From the IMG/VR virus record IMGVR_UViG_3300046820_000930, positions 1 through 46,371 of that record: a stretch of 46,371 bases of DNA. One strand, 5' to 3'. Within the stretch, counting starts at the first letter, position 1. Each line of letters opens with the position of its first letter. Source of the DNA: a virus. A program made the translations under genes and the position numbers. The notes beneath the pieces were generated by a model. That model was not told the origin of the DNA. It made no database searches and saw nothing but the letters and a program-made list of their open reading frames with translations. This document shows, piece after piece, positions 18,201-25,746 of the stretch.

Positions 18201-21200
18201 TTGCAGGCAGTGGCCCTTACACAGCAACATTAACTGGCGTTAATACTACAGGTATTGTTACTGGTAAGTATCTAACAAAAACTGGTGGTGACGGTACATT
18301 AGGTAGTGTAACAACAGTTACCGCAGTGCGCTCGGGTGCTAATGAAATCGATATTTCTAGCAACGGCGTTATTGTAGCCGGCGCATTACCATTAGAATTT
18401 GCTGTAGGTGGTGCAATTAATACAGTTTCTAACTTGATCACTTTACCTGATCATGGGTTGTTAAACGGAGATAGTGTTTATTACTATGCAGATTTTAACA
18501 TTCCTGGAAACACTAGCGTGTTAGGTCTAATTGATAACGGTATCTACTATGTTAAAGTTATCAGTTCTAATACAATTCAGTTATTCAACGACAACGGCCT
18601 AGCATATCCAACAGACATGCAAACTGGCGGTATAGGTACACATCGTATTGCCAAGAACGTTGAAGAATTCTTCGTTGAAACAATTGAAAGCAGCCACAAC
18701 AGTTATCAAACATTGACACTGCCAGAAGTAAGCCCAGACTATGTATTTGCGATTGGTAGTGCAATTCAAGGTACAACTGGTGCATTTACAAACAATGCCT
18801 ATGTTTTAAGTTGGAATACAACAACCCGCGAACTTGTTGTTTCAAACGAATTAACTACAATCGGTGAAGAACAACAACGTATTAAGTTTACTACAAGTTC
18901 TATAATTCTTAACGATCAAAGCACTTATAGTTCTATTCCAGTTTCTGCGGTAGAAGATCGTACTGATCTATATACTGCTAAATTTAAAACAAACTCAACA
19001 CGTACAGCAAGTCAAATTCAAAACCCAAGCGGTGCAATTGGTTTCAAATGTAACTTCCACCGTCCAAGTATTTTGAACAGTTCTTCACATACTTGGGAAT
19101 ATGCAGGTTCTGGTACAGACTATAATGCTCTACCACAAAACGGTGGACAAACAATTCTTGCTTATCAGCAGTTCACTGAATTACCAGGACGAGTTTATAC
19201 TTCAGGTACAAACGAAATTGGTGACTTCTTAGTTGGTGACTTTATTAAGGCTGAGAACAACACTGGTAAGATTACATTCCGTACTGAAGTTACAGTTGGA
19301 CAGTTGAACGTTCTACGACTATCATTGTCTAGTATTGAAATTAGTGCTATCAGTAACGACACTGGTTTAGGTGATAACGAAATTGGTGGTGCAAGTGATA
19401 CACGACTAGCAACTCAAAAGGCTATTCGTAGTTTCATTAACAACAGATTAGGTAACGTACTTGACAAGAACGTTTCTACTAACGCAGTTGCTGGTGCTCT
19501 TGTTCAGTTGAATAGTGCAGGTCAAATTAACGTTGACTTGATTCCTCCACTACGTGGCGTTACAACTTATTCAACAACTGAGTTTGGTGGACGTTTATTA
19601 CTAAGCGAAAAGATTCCTACAGTTGAAGTATTCAACGGTGATAACGCCAGCGAAACTTATCAACAACAAACTCTAACACTAACTGGCGGTACACTAACCG
19701 CAGTTGTTGGAGATTTGATTACACAAAACGGAACAACTGGTAGTGGTTATGTTAAAGAAGCAGTCACTAGTGGAACAACTGTAACACTATATGGTGTAAC
19801 AGGTACATTCACTGAAGACAATGCCGCACAAACTATTCGTAAGAATGGTACAACAGTAACAGGTGTTTATCCAAGTGGATTGACTGCCGTTGCCGAAATT
19901 GTTGACAACTACTTCTTGAACAACGACACAAGCAGTCAGTTCTTAATTCTAGATGGCCCAGGCTATGACTTTACAGTTGGTAATACAATTACCAGCGCAA
20001 TTGGTCTTGCTCAAGGTGAAATTACAGAATATCGTGAAGGTGTTCTATATGGACTAAACTTGAATTCATTGCTTGGAGGTAGTAACTATACTCCAGCAAG
20101 CGGTAGTCAAACATATCTAAATGTTTCTCTAACTAATGTCAGTGGCAGTGGTACAGGTGCAAAAGCAGATATCACTGTTACTAACGGTGCAGTCACAGAC
20201 GTTACTATCCGTAGCGGCGGTAGCGGATATGCATCAGGCAACGTACTAAGTGCTAGTGCAAGTAACATTGGCGGCACAGGCAGTGGATTTCAAATTACTG
20301 CTAACCGTGCAGATACAAGATTATATGTTGACCTAGTTGGAAGTAAGACTAAATTCAACGCCACTAGCGCAGTCAACGATTACTTTGAAGATAACAATGC
20401 ACCAGTAGTATCAATTGCTAATCTTGCTACATTTGCAACATTTAGTTTTAGTGGAAACACAGATATTAATACCGGTACTGGTAATATTATCCTAACAAGC
20501 CACGGTTTAACTAACGGTGACATTTTACAGTATAGTAACCAAGGCAACACAAGCATCGGTGGGTTGACCAACAACCGTGCATATTTTGTCAAAGTTATTA
20601 ACTCAAATGCAATTCAACTTTATACTAACTACGCATTAGGTGCGGCAGATCAAGTATTGTTGACATCAACTTCTACAGGAACTCATACACTAACACGTAA
20701 CACTGTAAGTATTGGTTCAACAAGTCTAAGTTTCCTATACAAAGCCGCACACGGGTTCAACACAGGTGATGCTGTTTACATTGAAGGCGCAGACTTGCCA
20801 GCAGGTTTAATTGCTGATTCTTACTACTATATTGGTAGTGTAAGTACAAATACATTTACAGTTCATACAAGTAGAACAAACGCACTAGCAAGTGTGGGCG
20901 GCACTACAACTGGTAAAATTACATTCACTGATGTAGGAAGCGGAAGTGTTACATTTACAATTCAAAACGTTGCATTTACAGGTACTGTAAACGACAGTAG
21001 TAAACTAGCCGGTAACTGGGGCACTGTAAGCGTAAGCAGTTTAGATGCAAGTAACATTGTATCTGGTGTATTTGCTACAAGCCGTCTAGCAGGCACAGGA
21101 ACTGCTAACACACAAACATTCTTGCGTGGTGACAGTTCATGGAGTTTTGCTGTACAAGGTATTCGTAAGAATGCTGGAAGTTCTATCAGTCTAAGCGGCG

Positions 21201-23908
21201 ATAGTTACAGTGACGGCGGAGACACAGTTTACTACAACCAACCAATTCTTGACGTTGACAAAGTTGACGGGGATGGCGGTACTCCTAACTTTACAAACGT
21301 AGGTGTTGCGGCATTTGACAAGAGTCAATTTGCAGTCGGTAAGCCAACTAACATTCCAGCAGACACTGGTAACGTAAGTATTAAACCTGGTGTTATTGAT
21401 GCTGGTTTCCTAGGCGGACAACCAGGAACATACTACACTAACCCAGATAACTTGAGCAAGGCTGTGCCGATTCTAAAAGGCGGTACAGGTCTAACAACTT
21501 ATCTAGAAGGCGACATGCTTTATGCAGGTGCCGGCGGTTCTCTAACACAGTTACCAATTGGTGGTATCAGTAGTGTGTTAAGTTCCAACGGTGTTATTCC
21601 AAGTTGGACAAGTAACTTAACACTAGCCGGTGGTGTAACTGCTGGTAATGGTGTATTCAACAGTGATGTAAACAGCACAAATAGTACTAGTGGTTCTCTA
21701 CAAGTTCAAGGTGGTGCAGGTATTACACGTAACTTGTTTGTTGGTGGTAACTTATCCGTTAGTGGTTCTATTAACTTCAACAGTTCGTTGAGTATTACTG
21801 GTGACGATGCTGTTATTACACTAAGTCCAGGCGGAGCAGGTACTGTGAGTATTCAACCTGCTGGCGTAACAACAATTGGTACATTGGGTGTACAAACAAC
21901 ATTAGTTGGTAACCTAAGTGCTATACAGAACCAGCAGACTATTAACTTTAGCCCAACTGGTACAAACAGTGCTATTACATTGAATAGTGCTGGTACATTA
22001 ACTCTCGGTGCAGCCGCTGCCGGTGGTATCAGTGTTACTACAAACATCACCAGCGCAGGCGATATCGCAGTCAACGGCGGTGATATCACAACAACTGCAA
22101 CAACATTTAACCTAGTTAATGATACTGCTACAACAGTTAACTTTGCTGGTGCTGGTACTGCAATTACAATTGGTGCAAACGGTACTGGTACTACTACAGT
22201 TAGAAATAACCTAACAGTTAGTGGCGACTTAACAGTTAGTGGTACTAACACTACTATCAATGCAACCGCAGTAACAATTAGAGATAATGCAATTCAATTA
22301 GCCAACGTGGCTACACCAACTAACGCAGTTGCCGATGGTGGTGGTATTATCCTAAGAGGTACTACTGACAAGACTATCTTATGGGATGTAACTAATACTA
22401 ACTGGACACTAAGTGAACACGTTAATATTCCAACAGGTAAAACCTTTAAGATTAATAACACTAACGTATTAACTAGTACAGGTTTAGGTAGTGGTGTTAT
22501 TAGTTCTAGTTTGACCAGTGTTGGTACATTGACTAACGGTACATGGAACGCAAACGTAATTGCTGGTCAGTACGGTGGTACTGGTGTTGCTAACACAGGT
22601 AAGACAATTACCCTAGGTGGTAACTTAACTACTTCTGGTAGTTTTAACATTACTCTGACAGCAACTAACGTTTCTAGCGTTACATTACCAACAAGTGGTA
22701 CACTAATTGGTACAAACGATACAGGTACTGTTTCTAACAACATGTTGGCTGGAAGTATTCCAAACAACAAGTTGGCAAATAGCAGTATTACTCTAAACGG
22801 TACACTGGTGAACCTAGGCGATTCTGTAACAGTTACAGCCAACTTGGCCAACAACTTAACAGTTGGTACCGGTTTACAGTATGATAGCGGCACAACATTC
22901 AACGGTGGTGCGGCACGTACAATCAGTATTACTAGCGCAGTTGCTACACTAACCGGCACTCAGACATTTACTAACAAGACATTTACCGATAGTTCTACAT
23001 TGTTCCAAGACGATGTAGACAATACTAAGAAAATGGCATTTGATGTTAGTGCTGTAAGTGCTAATACAACACGTACATTGTCGGTGCCAAACGTAAGTGG
23101 TACAATCGTTACTACAGGTGATACTGGTAGCGTAACAAACACAATGTTGGCTGGCAGTATTGCTAACGCTAAGTTGACTAACAGCACAATTAGTGGTGTT
23201 AGCCTAGGCAGCAACTTGTTTAGTTTAACAGCAGGTTCATTCTTAACATGGAGTGTTGGTACTACCTATAACGGCAGCGCCGCAAGTACACTGGCAGTTA
23301 ACGCAACTAACGCTAACACAGGTAGTACAGTTGTTGCACGTGATGCATCAGGTAACTTTAGTGCAGGCACAATTACTGCTTCATTAAGTGGTCTAGCAAG
23401 TGCCGCAACTAACATCCGTGTAAGTGCTACAGACTATGCAGGTAATACTGCAAGTAGTGCCAACACAGTTGCTCTACGTGATGGTTCAAGCGACATTTAT
23501 GCTAACTTGTTCCGTGGTACAGCAACAACAGCACGTTACGCTGACTTGGCAGAAAACTACCTAGGTGATGTCAAGTACGAAGCAGGCACTGTTGTTATGT
23601 TTGGCGGAGATGCTGAAGTAACATTAGCCTCAGACGGAACACGTCAAGTAGCAGGTGTTGTTTCTACAAATCCAGCACACTTAATGAACGACGGACTAAA
23701 AGGCGAAACTGTAGTTGCTCTAGCACTACAAGGTCGTGTACCATGTAAGGTAACTGGTAAGATCCGCAAGGGTGATATGCTAGTTGCCGCAGGTAACGGA
23801 CACGCTCGTGCAGAAGAAGATCCACGTTTAGGCCAAGTAATTGGTAAAGCATTGGAAGACTTCGATGGCGAAAGCGGAGTTATTGAAGTAGTGGTAGGAC
23901 GTATGTAA
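12206..23908 (+). CDS. giant adhesin / tail fibre, 3900 aa, with a beta-helix split by nine tandem repeats
   Basis: The N-terminus (MASRILFKRNNNAG ... QGELAMNTADGKVFLKKED) is a fibre-type attachment module. Residues about 160-195 (NRVYVSDRKGDDNNDG, then APVRSLKRAAQ) are the first strands of a pectate-lyase-like beta-helix. The helix resumes only near residue 1698 (AAGDFYIDNPIIIPDKVSVV) and runs to about 1990. Between them lie nine repeats centred on Cys-x-Arg-Asp (C241, 382, 527, 674, 824, 985, 1148, 1408, 1573). Further on are Gly-rich GSGY modules (about 2624-2690), one TTFNLVNDTATTVNFAGAGT repeat, fibre linkers (VVARDASGNFSAGTI) and a C-terminal domain (about 3779-3900, ADLAENYLGDVKYEAGTVV ... 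ALQGRVPCKV) that I recall as a common T4-like fibre end. GAGG precedes the ATG. A role in host recognition is inferred. Confidence 0.85.
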   Translation: MASRILFKRNNNAGVTPSAGSLVQGELAMNTADGKVFLKKEDDTVLDITKTTFERDTSITTNDDGGTTPSKIVAKVDNVTEFEVTSNGTEFVNDVRIKDQKGLIFNDAANTNTVTIKGPDNVDFSYEIKLPPFQPIDKSVLGLDGNGNLEWGSPDSFGGNRVYVSDRKGDDNNDGINAPVRSLKRAAQIAASLGLRPLTDPGQGKYNAKRLLEANRSFIQSQVIKWIDANFVNFLYDEEKCRRDLGIIIDAVALDFTLGTNYKAVTTGLAYRRANAYTVIQDQILQTKSAILKAQEEGTSLITNSTALGRYNTAFAEIVDILENDIGDDSTDAIAFTTPGSASNEEVAAKDKLQANKNFLKEEVIAWINTNYSDFTYNEEKCARDTGLLLDAAGFDAVLNTNYNAVVAGRAYLRANADYLGNNQKLQTVAAFQYAKSQALLSVAGDATATQRVTLAFDEILDIINNAEGDDSTDAIVFNAPSNATQDAVDARDQLQTNKNFLADAVSSYINKQFVGYIYRDQVKDTCERDLGIIIDAARYDAALGTNYNAVTAGLAYQRANSDYVISGQNLQTIAGIQHAQNLAATAVAINGTTVTRVNAAFSEVLDILINGIQSTEESADALTFTNPSTASQNVINTKNQLIANRAFVKSEITSYIDSNLTGYTYGSTVQTKCERDIEFITRAAAMDAALGTNYNAVTAGLAYQRANSNYVISNQNLQTIAGIEKSQSEALALTSDSTFETRYQSAITEVIDIIRNGSTSTEDAANALVFPTPTGTSQDNVDAKDQLVANRAFIKAEITAWINTQISSNFSPFIGFSYDEAKCARDVGFIVDALCHDILYGGNWATVRAAEAYFVGSTGQLGAGQAAGTSAAYVRLKNIVAQIVQEQTVTVSSGNTLTQNTASGGATSTEADTLRNLIDIIINVIDAGNTSGLPSITYPSISWTDANIQADHGAVIAALSTIKSTVSTYITNSFVGFTYDSAKCSRDVGYLVDALTYDILYGGNSASVAAAKAYFVGAVSQLGAGQKEVTVYAYKHLSNILGRIIQGIEITKSTGNVETQLGTGPGGNGTSSEASALAADLQLVIDVIIADDISGLPTPTYPSLGWVNANIVSATNSLNSSKASIITNTSTYLTTTFDAFSYNQTKCERDVRYIIDALTYDLLYGGNTATRTAANAYWVGAVTQVPDQIFQTKKAFEYLATIVDNVLLGTSVTPSQDRAVYTKGSTSSDAFAVTSWSGNTLVLTATGNANGTEFTGKFTALDGTEPYDIYINGTKVSVSNTVISSTITLTTDKTLAQTLGATTTTADVVNVSFIEAYSGASQDTATYGAASATQTAAATALLSIITNVIENGVSVLPTAVNPDLTWATSGLQNARLELVADRQTIIDGTIDYVQTTFQDFVYDEVRCSRDVGYIVDAITYDVLYGGNSATVDAANAYWITLDGSTYDTQVPNQESVTSLAIDRLSYLVDKVVRGVTVTDTYQNVVTQTTSGSNATTVEAGILTDLLGIISGVIVNGIGTIPAVVDPDVSWVSGAITANYNAFRTTNREAIIDNVVTYIADTFTGFTYNSAICSRDTGLIVDAVILDFILGGNERSVEAGLAYYEAGNTSAALVVSDQRFETAEANKYAKKICKQIVQNQTISPFFQPLGGEPTQVKYPSISGAAAVNDIETLFNTIISIFEGYPAPTVVANAFNQIPITISVAAGDFYIDNPIIIPDKVSVVGDSLRSVVVRPLNAGKDMFRIRNGAYMTGFTFRDGLDENLVPNYTFNWCVAFDDPTDDTVDRSGYFGLRKTKPQISLSPYIQNCSIISFLGGNGIWVDGNKIVDPNISPPGFEIEQENPVDGPTPPQGKSMVANAFTMVSFGGTGWLCSNDGYAQIVSCFQIFCLNGSYTQSGGYLSITNSATNFGLYALRSSGFSPTAFSFDRGYVAATGTSGGRITLTTLGTNRVPIPQYVLKFRNASTDADVTSNFKVASTEISFNSNAFDAISGRTGTITNIAGSGPYTATLTGVNTTGIVTGKYLTKTGGDGTLGSVTTVTAVRSGANEIDISSNGVIVAGALPLEFAVGGAINTVSNLITLPDHGLLNGDSVYYYADFNIPGNTSVLGLIDNGIYYVKVISSNTIQLFNDNGLAYPTDMQTGGIGTHRIAKNVEEFFVETIESSHNSYQTLTLPEVSPDYVFAIGSAIQGTTGAFTNNAYVLSWNTTTRELVVSNELTTIGEEQQRIKFTTSSIILNDQSTYSSIPVSAVEDRTDLYTAKFKTNSTRTASQIQNPSGAIGFKCNFHRPSILNSSSHTWEYAGSGTDYNALPQNGGQTILAYQQFTELPGRVYTSGTNEIGDFLVGDFIKAENNTGKITFRTEVTVGQLNVLRLSLSSIEISAISNDTGLGDNEIGGASDTRLATQKAIRSFINNRLGNVLDKNVSTNAVAGALVQLNSAGQINVDLIPPLRGVTTYSTTEFGGRLLLSEKIPTVEVFNGDNASETYQQQTLTLTGGTLTAVVGDLITQNGTTGSGYVKEAVTSGTTVTLYGVTGTFTEDNAAQTIRKNGTTVTGVYPSGLTAVAEIVDNYFLNNDTSSQFLILDGPGYDFTVGNTITSAIGLAQGEITEYREGVLYGLNLNSLLGGSNYTPASGSQTYLNVSLTNVSGSGTGAKADITVTNGAVTDVTIRSGGSGYASGNVLSASASNIGGTGSGFQITANRADTRLYVDLVGSKTKFNATSAVNDYFEDNNAPVVSIANLATFATFSFSGNTDINTGTGNIILTSHGLTNGDILQYSNQGNTSIGGLTNNRAYFVKVINSNAIQLYTNYALGAADQVLLTSTSTGTHTLTRNTVSIGSTSLSFLYKAAHGFNTGDAVYIEGADLPAGLIADSYYYIGSVSTNTFTVHTSRTNALASVGGTTTGKITFTDVGSGSVTFTIQNVAFTGTVNDSSKLAGNWGTVSVSSLDASNIVSGVFATSRLAGTGTANTQTFLRGDSSWSFAVQGIRKNAGSSISLSGDSYSDGGDTVYYNQPILDVDKVDGDGGTPNFTNVGVAAFDKSQFAVGKPTNIPADTGNVSIKPGVIDAGFLGGQPGTYYTNPDNLSKAVPILKGGTGLTTYLEGDMLYAGAGGSLTQLPIGGISSVLSSNGVIPSWTSNLTLAGGVTAGNGVFNSDVNSTNSTSGSLQVQGGAGITRNLFVGGNLSVSGSINFNSSLSITGDDAVITLSPGGAGTVSIQPAGVTTIGTLGVQTTLVGNLSAIQNQQTINFSPTGTNSAITLNSAGTLTLGAAAAGGISVTTNITSAGDIAVNGGDITTTATTFNLVNDTATTVNFAGAGTAITIGANGTGTTTVRNNLTVSGDLTVSGTNTTINATAVTIRDNAIQLANVATPTNAVADGGGIILRGTTDKTILWDVTNTNWTLSEHVNIPTGKTFKINNTNVLTSTGLGSGVISSSLTSVGTLTNGTWNANVIAGQYGGTGVANTGKTITLGGNLTTSGSFNITLTATNVSSVTLPTSGTLIGTNDTGTVSNNMLAGSIPNNKLANSSITLNGTLVNLGDSVTVTANLANNLTVGTGLQYDSGTTFNGGAARTISITSAVATLTGTQTFTNKTFTDSSTLFQDDVDNTKKMAFDVSAVSANTTRTLSVPNVSGTIVTTGDTGSVTNTMLAGSIANAKLTNSTISGVSLGSNLFSLTAGSFLTWSVGTTYNGSAASTLAVNATNANTGSTVVARDASGNFSAGTITASLSGLASAATNIRVSATDYAGNTASSANTVALRDGSSDIYANLFRGTATTARYADLAENYLGDVKYEAGTVVMFGGDAEVTLASDGTRQVAGVVSTNPAHLMNDGLKGETVVALALQGRVPCKVTGKIRKGDMLVAAGNGHARAEEDPRLGQVIGKALEDFDGESGVIEVVVGRM
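12848..17120 (+). repeat. nine tandem Cys-x-Arg-Asp repeats coding for an insert in the beta-helix
   Basis: Each unit reads roughly A(x)I-x-W-I-x(4)-F-x-Y-(D/N)-x(2)-K-C-x-R-D-x-G-x-I-x-DA-x(3)-D-x-LG-x-N, then A(G/A)-x-AY. Cys-to-Cys spacing is 141, 145, 147, 150, 161, 163, 260 and 165 residues. The first four units carry an LGTNYxAV core and the next four an LYGGNxAxV core, so the array splits into two subfamilies; the ninth (ILGGNERSVEAGLAYY) is mixed. The long 260-residue interval holds an extra beta-rich piece of about 100 residues. Confidence 0.82.
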
Positions 23909-23911
23909 AAC

Positions 23912-23937
23912 AAAAATGCCCCGAAAGGGGCATTTTT
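23912..23937. terminator. bidirectional Rho-independent terminator, GAAA loop
   Basis: AAAAATGCCCC pairs perfectly with GGGGCATTTTT around a GAAA tetraloop, with A and T tracts on the two sides. It sits between the convergent giant gene (+) and the Nudix gene (-), whose stop it overlaps, and should end both transcripts. Confidence 0.93.
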
Positions 23938-24370
23938 ATATCAAGTCAACAATATCAAATACTGTTTGCAATTTGGTTCTTATAGTCTTGTTTGAAAAAC
24001 TCGACCTAAGTCCTTGATGCAGTGGTTTAGGTGCACCGTCTATGGTACACCAAGTCCAGCCTTGATGTTCTGTGCTGAGAATAGGAATAAATTCTTCTTC
24101 GATAACACAAAGGTAAGTGTGAAAATTAAACACACTATCATTACTAACAAAGGTTTCTAAAGGAATAGTTTTTATGATAGATGGAGAACTGCCAATTTCT
24201 TCAATGATTTCTCTTTGAAGCCCTTGCCACGCAGTTTCACCTTCGATGTTTGTACCGCCAACAAGCCCCCAGGTGCCTTGATGTTTACCTGTGGCTTTTT
24301 GCAGTAGTAGGATACGTTTTGTTGACTTGGCGTAGAACAATGCGCCTGAACAAACAATCTGATCTTTCAT
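23936..24370 (-). CDS. Nudix hydrolase, 144 aa
   Basis: The Nudix box GX5EX7REUXEEXGU is complete: G-TNIEG-E-TAWQGLQ-REIIEEIG. It is preceded by the usual GTWGLVGGT strand. Nudix enzymes use Mg2+ to hydrolyse nucleoside diphosphate-X compounds (NTPs, dinucleotides, NADH, ADP-ribose, or mRNA caps in some cases); the substrate cannot be told from sequence. At 144 residues it is a single-domain member with no extra domain. The start codon at 24370 has a TAAATA box nine bases upstream on its strand and no clear Shine-Dalgarno. It is the last gene of the minus-strand gp14-gp15-Nudix block, so it is probably made late, which is unusual for a metabolic enzyme. Its start lies in the 12-base palindrome CTTTCATGAAAG (24364-24375). 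Confidence 0.88.
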   Translation of the reverse strand: MKDQIVCSGALFYAKSTKRILLLQKATGKHQGTWGLVGGTNIEGETAWQGLQREIIEEIGSSPSIIKTIPLETFVSNDSVFNFHTYLCVIEEEFIPILSTEHQGWTWCTIDGAPKPLHQGLRSSFSNKTIRTKLQTVFDIVDLI

Positions 24371-24379
24371 GAAAGTACT

Positions 24380-24385
24380 TATTTA
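24380..24385 (-). promoter_or_regulatory. T4-type late promoter box before the Nudix gene
   Basis: On the minus strand the sequence reads TTTAAATAAGTACTTTCATG, so TAAATA is nine bases from the ATG. The box overlaps the gp15 stop codon (TAA at 24385-24383) and is flanked by the inverted repeat GTACTT (24375-24380) and AAGTAC (24386-24391). The predicted mRNA leader would be about four bases. Confidence 0.45.
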
Positions 24386-25744
24386 AAGTACAATCTTCCA
24401 AGATCCTTTCTGATACTCGCCTTCAAATGCTCGAGTCCACTCTCCGTCTTCGTACTTGTATTGCACACCAGTTCTTAGATTAGTGATGTAAACAATTTGT
24501 TCTATACTTAAGGCTTCTAATACTATTTCCCAAGCAGTTCCAGTCCACTCAATGATATCATTAGCCTTGGCACTAAAGTTGCCCCAGGCGTCTGTTGTGG
24601 TGTCAATGTCGTTTAAGATTAAGTAACGAGGGTTTCCGGTAACTATTCCAGGATTAAAAGTTTCTGGGTTTATAATGGCATCAACGTTTCCTCTAGTGAT
24701 ACCTGTTGTGTCTCCTATGATTGGGGTATTAGTGTTATAGGTATCTTGGTCAAAGTTGATTACTAGTTTAGTTTCGTCTGCTGGATTTATTGCCAGTGTT
24801 CCTACTATAAAGTTTCCGTTAGTTTGTTCTAAGAAAATTTGACTGCTACCAGCACGGAATTTGCCAGCATACTGATCCAGCAAAATTCTCCAGTTTAAAT
24901 CTTGACCAGTTTTCTGCCATGCTTCTGCCGCATCGTCGCTGAGTGCTATAACAGCAGTTTTTGGATCTAATAATTCTGCATTATATTGACCTGTATCTTT
25001 GTTGTAATGAACAAAAATATCAAAGCCGCCAATATTAATTTTTTCTGTAATATCTAAGTTATATGTTTGATCGTGTATGTTCATGATAATGTCATGAATA
25101 ACACCTAGTCGTTTGACTTTAGTTGGAGGGCTGATATAGATAGGAGTTTCAAATGTTATACTAGCAACGTCAATTTCACTGTCAACACCTGCAGGAATGG
25201 TCCTACCAGTGAAAGAAATATTAGTAATTTCTAAAACACTGATACTAGTCCAGTCTACAAAGTTATCTGTGGTCTGCAATTCTAAACTAGGATTGAACAA
25301 CATTAAAATCTGCTCCATAATTTGTAATTTCATGTCAGTGTTTGTTGCCCAGATATCTGCCTTAACCTGTAGTTTATAAGGTGTAGGCATTAATCGTTCT
25401 ACAGTATATCCATTGCCTTGTGTATTTGAATATCCTACAAAATCGCCTGCGGTATCGTAGAGTTTTTCTCGTTCTCTAATGTGTACTTTACTAACGTGAG
25501 TAGCATCTGCTAGGCGTGTTCTATCTAACTGTAGGTCTGTGATATAAACAGCAATCCTTGGAGCACTAGATACTTTGTTCTCACTGTTATCTTTAATAAT
25601 ACTTGCAACTTGTCTAGTTAAGTCTCCGTACATTACAGGCACAGTGGTTTGCTTACCATCTAGGCTTTGATATTTAAAACCACTAAGCATACGGACAATC
25701 TGTCCTACATAGCGTCTTATTTGTCCGTCATAAAACCATTGCAT
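24383..25744 (-). CDS. 15: tail sheath stabilizer and completion protein, gp15-like, 453 aa
   Basis: Residues about 1-225 follow the T4 gp15 pattern: FYDGQIRRYVGQIVRMLSGF at the start (T4 gp15 has FYNSSFRRYATLMGDLFS), a PVMYGD strand, PRIAVYITDLQLDRTR, MPTPYKLQVKADIWATN, MKLQIMEQILMLFNPSLEL and ITFETPIYISPP near the end of the core. Gp15 caps the tail and joins it to the neck. T4 gp15 has 272 residues; here a C-terminal extension of about 225 residues ends with the Trp box IIEWTGTAWEIVLE, then VQYKYEDGEWTRAF. Only two bases separate it from gp14, so they are co-transcribed. In T4, genes 13, 14 and 15 run together ahead of 18; here 14 and 15 are on the opposite strand. Confidence 0.85.
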   Translation of the reverse strand: MQWFYDGQIRRYVGQIVRMLSGFKYQSLDGKQTTVPVMYGDLTRQVASIIKDNSENKVSSAPRIAVYITDLQLDRTRLADATHVSKVHIREREKLYDTAGDFVGYSNTQGNGYTVERLMPTPYKLQVKADIWATNTDMKLQIMEQILMLFNPSLELQTTDNFVDWTSISVLEITNISFTGRTIPAGVDSEIDVASITFETPIYISPPTKVKRLGVIHDIIMNIHDQTYNLDITEKINIGGFDIFVHYNKDTGQYNAELLDPKTAVIALSDDAAEAWQKTGQDLNWRILLDQYAGKFRAGSSQIFLEQTNGNFIVGTLAINPADETKLVINFDQDTYNTNTPIIGDTTGITRGNVDAIINPETFNPGIVTGNPRYLILNDIDTTTDAWGNFSAKANDIIEWTGTAWEIVLEALSIEQIVYITNLRTGVQYKYEDGEWTRAFEGEYQKGSWKIVL

Positions 25745-25746
25745 AA

